From contig USAB01000060.1 of the NCBI GenBank assembly GCA_900552585.1, positions 1 to 10,886 on the forward strand: DNA of 10,886 nt, read 5' to 3'. The stretch comes from an uncultured Coriobacteriaceae bacterium. GTDB taxonomy: Bacteria; Actinomycetota; Coriobacteriia; Coriobacteriales; Eggerthellaceae. This document shows, in pieces, positions 6,869-10,886 of this stretch; position 1 is the first letter of the stretch; every line of letters begins with the position of its first letter. The notes below the pieces were generated by a model. The model saw only the letters and a list, made by a program, of their open reading frames with translations, was not told the DNA's origin and made no database searches. The translations under genes were made by a program, and so were the position numbers.

Positions 6869-7354
6869 ATGAAGTATCAGGCTTTGTACGAGAGCGATGG
6901 AAACGCTGCTCTCAAAGTCGATGTTCCTCGGTACAGCAATGAAAACGAGCGCATCATCCCGTTTCCGGGAAATCCCAAGGCTGCGTCGGATGCAGCCGTC
7001 AGCCCGCACGATCTGCTGCGCGACGACTACCGCTCGCAGGAATCCGTGACCGTCGAGGCCATTCCGTTCGGTACGGATTACATCGAAGCCCGGCACCTGT
7101 TCTACTGGATGACCGACGAAACGGCTGCAGAGCTGCGTGCCAAGCACGCTCCGCAGCTCAGCCCGTTGCAGCGGAAGGCGTACTATTACGCGGACCGGAT
7201 GCGCAATGCCCTGGTAAACCATCCCTTTGCGGAGCAGCTGAAGCACGGCACGCTTGTCGGCAGGCAGACCGTGAATCTGTCCGGTGCGCAGTATATGCGC
7301 ATGTTCCTGGTGGGTCTGCTGTTCGCGACGGCAACCGCACTGGTGGGGGCATAA
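6869..7354 (+). CDS. Unrecognised 161-residue protein with C-terminal membrane segment, probably SOS-induced
   Basis: I do not recognise a family. The ATG at 6869 has an excellent ribosome-binding site, GAGGAGGT at 6855-6862, with a 6-base gap. Residues 1-60 are polar and probably partly disordered (RYSNENERIIPFPGNPKAAS). Residues 61-142 are mixed and likely helical, with an aromatic YYYADRMRNALV stretch near 106-116. Residues 145-161 (MFLVGLLFATATALVGA) are a hydrophobic run ending at the stop. There is no signal peptide or LysM motif, so a tail-anchored, mostly cytosolic topology is likely. The gene is divergent from lexA, with three SOS boxes over its promoter, and appears to be monocistronic. 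By position it corresponds to the SOS division inhibitors YneA, ChiZ and DivS, but I see no sequence resemblance to them. A role in delaying division is inference only. Confidence 0.85.
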   Translation: MKYQALYESDGNAALKVDVPRYSNENERIIPFPGNPKAASDAAVSPHDLLRDDYRSQESVTVEAIPFGTDYIEARHLFYWMTDETAAELRAKHAPQLSPLQRKAYYYADRMRNALVNHPFAEQLKHGTLVGRQTVNLSGAQYMRMFLVGLLFATATALVGA

Positions 7355-7421
7355 AGGGGCTTTCCGGAAACGTCGGGGTCCGGTATCGGATGGCCGATCA
7401 CCCGGCGTCCTCCTGCAGAGA

Positions 7422-7453
7422 GGGTGCCCGTCTTTGAGGCGGGCACCCCCCCC
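7422..7453. terminator. GC-rich hairpin between converging genes, with a run of eight C
   Basis: GGGTGCCCG (7422-7430) and CGGGCACCC (7440-7448) form a perfect 9-bp stem with a 9-base loop, 67 bases beyond the stop of the small membrane protein gene and 137 bases beyond that of nadE. No T run follows in either direction; instead C fills 7446-7453. It is a plausible bidirectional terminator of the kind without a U tract reported in actinobacteria. The rest of the 231-bp gap (7355-7585) shows no gene. Confidence 0.55.
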
Positions 7454-7585
7454 GCATTCCACACGAAAAGCGCCTTAGATGCGCATTGCGTCCCGCGGTT
7501 TAAGCGCGGCATGTGCGGCCGTGCGCCGGACCGGCGCTTGGCATCCGCGCCTCTGCACACGGCGCGGCGCTGGTGCCGTTGCTCC

Positions 7586-9511
7586 TTATGCCTGAGACAG
7601 AATTTGCTGCTTCAGCGCGCGGTAGGAATCCGTCTGCTCGTATATTGCCTGGTTCTCGCGGAAATCGAAGCCGAACGAACCGCGCGACAGCGTGATGTTC
7701 GGCGGCATCTGGATGCGCTTGAACACGGAGATGCGCATCTGCCGCAGCACCCATTCCAAGTCCTCTATGAACGCCTGCGGATCTTCTAGGCCGTAATAGC
7801 GGATCCACTTGCCCGCTTCCGTATCGGCAAGCTTGTTCTTCAGGTACGCGCGCATCACGCGTTCCGTCCCATAGCCGGGATAATCCACCAGCTGATGGAC
7901 GAGCCAGTCATGGTAGAACCACTTCATCGGGTCGCGCTGATCGTCCTTCAGCTCTGCGCTGGGCATGGTCTCCCACGTGAATCCGTTTTCCGTCTCTTCG
8001 GGCATCAGGTTCTCGGGCACTGCCTCGAAGCCGAATCGGCGGTTTATGGCGCGCGCCAGATCGAACAACTGCACTTTCGTCAGGTCGCCGATGGGGGAGA
8101 TGGCGCCGATGGAGTCGCCGTACAGCGTAGCGTATCCCATCATGATCTCGACCTTGTTGCCGTTGTTCATGATCACGCCGCCCTCGATCTGGGCGAACGT
8201 GGACAGCATATGCCCGCGCAGTCGTGCCTGCACGTTCTCCTGCGCAAGGCCGCTGACCTGGTCCGGTTCGTATCCGTAGAGCGAAAGGACGCGCTGCGTG
8301 GCATCCACCACCTCCTCGATGCTGCCGTTGACCAGCCGGATGCCCAGCGCTTGGGCGAGGTTGTAGGCATTCGCCTTCGTCACGTCGCTGTTGTAACGCG
8401 TTGCCAGGTTGTAACCCACAATGCGGTCGGGGTCGTCCAGCGCCATGCGCAGCGCGCTTGCCGTGATGGAGCTGTCGATGCCTCCCGAAAGGCCAATGAT
8501 CCACTTCGGCTTGAACGGGAAGATCTGCGCGTCGAAGCGTCGGAGCGTGGCTACGATGGCGTCAAGTACCTTGTCCGGATCGCTGGGCGTCACCGTTCCC
8601 GGGCGGGCAAGGCTCACCACGCGCAGATCCTCTGCGAAATCGTCGCGGCAGCGTGCCAGCACGGCGCCGTCCGGGCCGTACACGGTGGATCCGCCATCGA
8701 ACGCCAGGACATTCTTGCCGGTGTTCTGCATGCCCACGGTATTCACGTACAGCAGCGGCACGATATGGCCCAGCTGGCGCGTATGCTCCCTCACACGCTT
8801 CGTACGCCCCGCATCCTTGTTCATCGTCCATGGCGACGCGCTGATGTTGATGATGGCGTCGCAGTCCGCCTCGACATAGCGGGCGGTCTGGTTGCAGGCG
8901 TAATCGCCCGACCACAGGTCCTCGCATATCTCCAAGCCGATGCGGTACGTTTCGCCGCCGACGGTGAACACGAACGGTGCGGCGTACGTATCGGCGAAAT
9001 CCAGCTCCGAATGGTAGGCGGCATCTTCCAGCGCGCTGACGAAGTAGCGTTCGTCATCGAACATGCGGTAGCTGGGAAGCAGCGTCTTGATATAGCGCCC
9101 GGCAATGCGCTCGGCGACCGGTGCGGGAAGATCCTGCTTGTGCTCGCGCGGCACCCATTGCCTGTTGTGGGCGAAAAACGCCATGTTGTAGCGCGCCCTT
9201 CGGCCGTCTTTGCCGCGCGTCTTGCTGTCCAGATACGTGCGCTCCACGTTTCCGAAGATGATGCCGATACCGTCCGAGAGCTCGCGGACGCGGTCGTTGA
9301 ACGATGCCAGGTAGTCGACATAGTCTTCGTCCGCCCATTTGTCCGCCAGGAAGTAGCCGCCCACGCACATCTCGGGGAAGACCACGAGTTGGGCGCCTTC
9401 GCGCTTTGCGCAGGCGACCATGCGCTTCATGGTCTCGAAATTGTCCGTGGGGTGGCCGGCCACCACATCCATCTGGCCGATTGCGATTGCGAGTTTCGAA
9501 ATGTCGCCCAT
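7586..9511 (-). CDS. nadE: Glutamine-dependent NAD+ synthetase
   Basis: The enzyme makes NAD+ from deamido-NAD+, ATP and glutamine, the last step of both de novo and salvage routes. At 641 residues it is the long two-domain form. The N-terminal nitrilase-type glutaminase domain (about 1-300) carries the expected triad: Glu47 in FPEMCVGGY, Lys142 in YIKTLLPSYRMFDDERYF and Cys196 in GLEICEDLW. The C-terminal synthetase domain has the ATP-pyrophosphatase loop SGGIDSS (342-348) and a conserved GYATLYGDSIGAISPIGDLT stretch. Both active sites look intact, so it should use glutamine as well as ammonia. The start ATG at 9511 has GGAG about 10 bases upstream. It is alone on its strand, divergent from nrdR, and no partner gene for NAD synthesis is adjacent. 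Confidence 0.95.
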   Translation of the reverse strand: MGDISKLAIAIGQMDVVAGHPTDNFETMKRMVACAKREGAQLVVFPEMCVGGYFLADKWADEDYVDYLASFNDRVRELSDGIGIIFGNVERTYLDSKTRGKDGRRARYNMAFFAHNRQWVPREHKQDLPAPVAERIAGRYIKTLLPSYRMFDDERYFVSALEDAAYHSELDFADTYAAPFVFTVGGETYRIGLEICEDLWSGDYACNQTARYVEADCDAIINISASPWTMNKDAGRTKRVREHTRQLGHIVPLLYVNTVGMQNTGKNVLAFDGGSTVYGPDGAVLARCRDDFAEDLRVVSLARPGTVTPSDPDKVLDAIVATLRRFDAQIFPFKPKWIIGLSGGIDSSITASALRMALDDPDRIVGYNLATRYNSDVTKANAYNLAQALGIRLVNGSIEEVVDATQRVLSLYGYEPDQVSGLAQENVQARLRGHMLSTFAQIEGGVIMNNGNKVEIMMGYATLYGDSIGAISPIGDLTKVQLFDLARAINRRFGFEAVPENLMPEETENGFTWETMPSAELKDDQRDPMKWFYHDWLVHQLVDYPGYGTERVMRAYLKNKLADTEAGKWIRYYGLEDPQAFIEDLEWVLRQMRISVFKRIQMPPNITLSRGSFGFDFRENQAIYEQTDSYRALKQQILSQA

Positions 9512-9578
9512 GATCCGTACGCTCCGTTCGTTATTGCAGGGGACGCGGTACGTGCTGCATGCCGCGTGCGCGACATCG

Positions 9579-9605
9579 ATTATATAACGGAGGCCATTCG
9601 GACAA
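9579..9605 (-). promoter_or_regulatory. Candidate nadE promoter
   Basis: Read on the minus strand, TTGTCC (9600-9605) and TATAAT (9579-9584) lie upstream of nadE with a 15-bp spacer, giving a leader of about 60 bases. The -10 is perfect, but the spacer is short. Confidence 0.45.
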
Positions 9606-9617
9606 TGCCGTAAAGAG

Positions 9618-9633
9618 ACACAACATATTGTGT
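9618..9633. promoter_or_regulatory. NrdR box
   Basis: ACACAACATATTGTGT agrees with the published NrdR consensus acaCwAtATaTwGtgt at 15 of 16 positions and has 6-bp inverted ends. It lies 76 bases before the nrdR ATG, just upstream of its -10, and points to autoregulation. NrdR boxes usually come in pairs about three helix turns apart; I see no good second copy here. Confidence 0.75.
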
Positions 9634-9650
9634 ATTGACAATAGGGTATG

Positions 9651-9659
9651 TGTTATAAT
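9651..9659 (+). promoter_or_regulatory. nrdR promoter, extended -10
   Basis: TGT-TATAAT is an extended -10 element, 50 bases before the nrdR ATG. A TTGACA occurs at 9635-9640, but its 13-bp spacer is too short to be a standard -35, so the extended -10 probably carries recognition. The NrdR box covers the -35 region. Confidence 0.6.
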
Positions 9660-9709
9660 TCATTCCACGAAAAAGCCCAATCGCAACACTGAATCAAAGG
9701 AGGGCTTAT

Positions 9710-10153
9710 ATGAGGTGCCCAAGCTGCGGCAAACTCGACTCCAAAGTAGTGGATTCCCGCCCGTCCGACGACGGTCTCTCCATCCGTCGCCGCCGTGAAT
9801 GCTTGAATTGCGGCCGCCGTTTTACCACGTACGAGCGCATGGGCGAATCCCCGCTCGTCGTAATCAAATCCGACGGCTCTTCCGAAGCGTACAACCGCGA
9901 CAAGCTGTTCCGCGGCATCCTTACGGCATGCGCGAAGCGCCCGGTGACGCCCGATCAGGTGGACCGCATCATCAACGACATCGAAAGCGATTTGCGCCAG
10001 ACCAGCACGAACCGCATCGAATCGAAGCAGCTGGGAGAGCGTGTGCTGGAGAAGCTCGCCGACGTCGACGACGTCGCCTACATCCGTTTCGCCAGCGTCT
10101 ACAAGGATTTCAAGAGCATCGAGGAGTTCCGCCAGGCGCTCGAGGAGCTGTAA
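9710..10153 (+). CDS. nrdR: Transcriptional repressor NrdR
   Basis: NrdR senses ATP and dATP and represses ribonucleotide reductase genes. The 147-residue product has the family's normal length and both domains. The zinc ribbon has Cys3, Cys6, Cys31 and Cys34 (MRCPSCG and CLNCGRRF), with an Arg-rich stretch SIRRRREC between them. An ATP-cone follows from about 48 to 138, with LVVIKSDGSSEAYNRDKLFRGI at its start and VAYIRFASVYKDFKSIEEF near its end. The ATG at 9710 has a near-perfect ribosome-binding site, AAAGGAGGG at 9696-9704. A NrdR box upstream suggests it controls itself. dut follows after 271 bases, so two genes of deoxynucleotide balance lie together. No nrd reductase gene is in the window. 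Confidence 0.97.
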   Translation: MRCPSCGKLDSKVVDSRPSDDGLSIRRRRECLNCGRRFTTYERMGESPLVVIKSDGSSEAYNRDKLFRGILTACAKRPVTPDQVDRIINDIESDLRQTSTNRIESKQLGERVLEKLADVDDVAYIRFASVYKDFKSIEEFRQALEEL

Positions 10154-10268
10154 GCCCGCTTACCCTTTCCGTCCGGGGCATCTGTCTTGAGGGCAAGGGA
10201 AGCCTCCGAAACGTCGGGTGCCATTCATACGCGCTGCTCACGCATCTGCATTTTTTAGCATCTGCCGG

Positions 10269-10295
10269 CACCGGTTGCCGGTGGGTTCTTATTTT
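10269..10295 (+). terminator. Possible terminator after nrdR
   Basis: CACCGG (10269-10274) and CCGGTG (10278-10283) form a short 6-bp hairpin with a 3-base loop, followed by a T-rich stretch GGTTCTTATTTT. It is 115 bases beyond the nrdR stop. The stem is short, so confidence is moderate. Confidence 0.45.
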
Positions 10296-10381
10296 GCACT
10301 CGGGCGCTGCCGCGTGTCCCGTGCGCATATGCGGTCTTCGCGCAGAGCACAACGCGAAGCCCATTCGCCGAAGCCGCCCGC

Positions 10382-10387
10382 TACAAT
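10382..10387 (+). promoter_or_regulatory. possible dut -10 element
   Basis: TACAAT lies 37 bases before the dut ATG in an otherwise GC-rich stretch. No clear -35 is visible at 16-18 bp. If real, dut is transcribed separately from nrdR. Confidence 0.35.
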
Positions 10388-10424
10388 AGACGGCGGTATA
10401 CGAACGCGAGAGAAAGGGTTCTCC

Positions 10425-10886
10425 ATGGCCGACAAATCCGCCAACCACGTGCAGGAGCCGCTGCCGCAGCGCCTGCTTATTCCCCTGCAGAAGCTTGATG
10501 AAGACGCTGTGGTGCCCCATGGGGCCTACGAAGGGGATGCGGGCGTCGACCTCTGCGCGTTGGAGGACTGCGAGTTGGCTCCCTTCCAGCGTAAGCTGAT
10601 CCCCACCGGTCTTGCTGTGGCCATTCCGCGCGGTTTCGCAGGCTTCGTGCTGCCGCGTTCCGGCACGGCAATCCGCCAGGGCCTTTCGCTTGCGAACACG
10701 CCCGGCTTGGTGGACAGCAACTACCGCGGCGAGCTGAAGATCGCCGCAATCAACTTGGACCCGAACGAGACCATCCGCATTCGGAAGGGTGACCGCATTG
10801 CGCAGCTTGTCGTCATGGCGGTGGCGCAGCCCTCGTTCGATGTGCGGGCGACGCTCGACGAGACGGAGCGCGGCGAGGGCGGATTC
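10425..10886 (+). CDS. dut: dUTP diphosphatase Dut (3' end outside window)
   Basis: Dut hydrolyses dUTP to dUMP and pyrophosphate, keeping uracil out of DNA and supplying thymidylate synthase. The 154 residues present include all five trimeric dUTPase motifs, the last one cut: motif 1 DAGVDLCAL (38-46), motif 2 PRSGTAI (77-83, where many relatives have PRSGLA), motif 3 GLVDSNYRGELK (94-105) with the catalytic Asp97, motif 4 GDRIAQLVV (122-130), and the beginning of the glycine-rich motif 5 RGEGGF (149-154). The first 15 residues are a polar leader not needed for the fold. The ATG at 10425 is preceded by GAAAGGG at 10412-10418. Only a few codons should be missing at the window edge. Confidence 0.95.
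   Translation, partial: MADKSANHVQEPLPQRLLIPLQKLDEDAVVPHGAYEGDAGVDLCALEDCELAPFQRKLIPTGLAVAIPRGFAGFVLPRSGTAIRQGLSLANTPGLVDSNYRGELKIAAINLDPNETIRIRKGDRIAQLVVMAVAQPSFDVRATLDETERGEGGF

Noticed and set aside
7355..7453. Frameshifted remains of a LysM domain after the small membrane protein gene, or slippage at the C run
   Set aside because: I checked for LysM-like coding in this gap and saw none. The C run is beyond the stop codon and in no gene.
7895..9613. A 572-codon + strand frame opposite nadE, and other long antisense frames opposite dapF and hflX
   Set aside because: All lie opposite genes with intact catalytic motifs and show no domain of their own, so they are shadow frames of GC-rich genes.
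9635..9659. TTGACA plus TATAAT as a standard nrdR promoter pair
   Set aside because: The spacer is only 13 bp. The extended -10 alone is the better explanation.
10242..10265. Direct repeat GCATCTGC (10242-10249 and 10258-10265)
   Set aside because: Only 8 bases, two copies, with no array or mobile-element context; likely chance.

Overview
The window holds eleven protein genes and no RNA genes, CRISPR arrays or mobile elements. It appears to be built from two different genomes joined inside one reading frame. Bases 1 to about 1930 (the end of recA, recX and the front of a rimO gene) look like a Clostridia-type Firmicute: ATA and AGA codons are used freely, and recA, recX and rimO lie close together. 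From about 1980 to the end, the codon use and gene order look like a high-GC actinobacterium, most likely class Coriobacteriia (Eggerthellaceae-like). That placement is my inference from protein character and gene order, not from a search.

Layout. recA (3' end) > recX > rimO/miaB hybrid > miaA > dapF run on the + strand, with a rho-independent terminator after dapF. hflX (+) follows and converges on lexA (-) at a strong shared hairpin. lexA is divergent from a 161-residue protein with a C-terminal membrane segment that I do not recognise. Between these two lie three LexA (SOS) boxes at exact 28-bp intervals. nadE (-) comes next. A 198-bp divergent region carrying a near-consensus NrdR box separates it from nrdR (+). 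dut (+) is cut by the right edge.

Themes. The left part is DNA repair (RecA and its modulator RecX). The middle is tRNA modification (the C-terminal half of MiaB, then MiaA, which makes MiaB's substrate), diaminopimelate synthesis (DapF) and ribosome rescue (HflX). The right part is the SOS switch (LexA plus a probable SOS-induced membrane protein), NAD synthesis and nucleotide control (NrdR, Dut).

The two observations most worth checking are: (1) the 1020-2357 frame, whose first ~305 residues are RimO and last ~125 are MiaB, joined at the IVGFPGETEEDF segment common to both families, probably an assembly chimera; and (2) the small protein divergent from lexA under three evenly spaced SOS boxes, which occupies the place of the SOS division inhibitors YneA, DivS and ChiZ but lacks a visible LysM domain.
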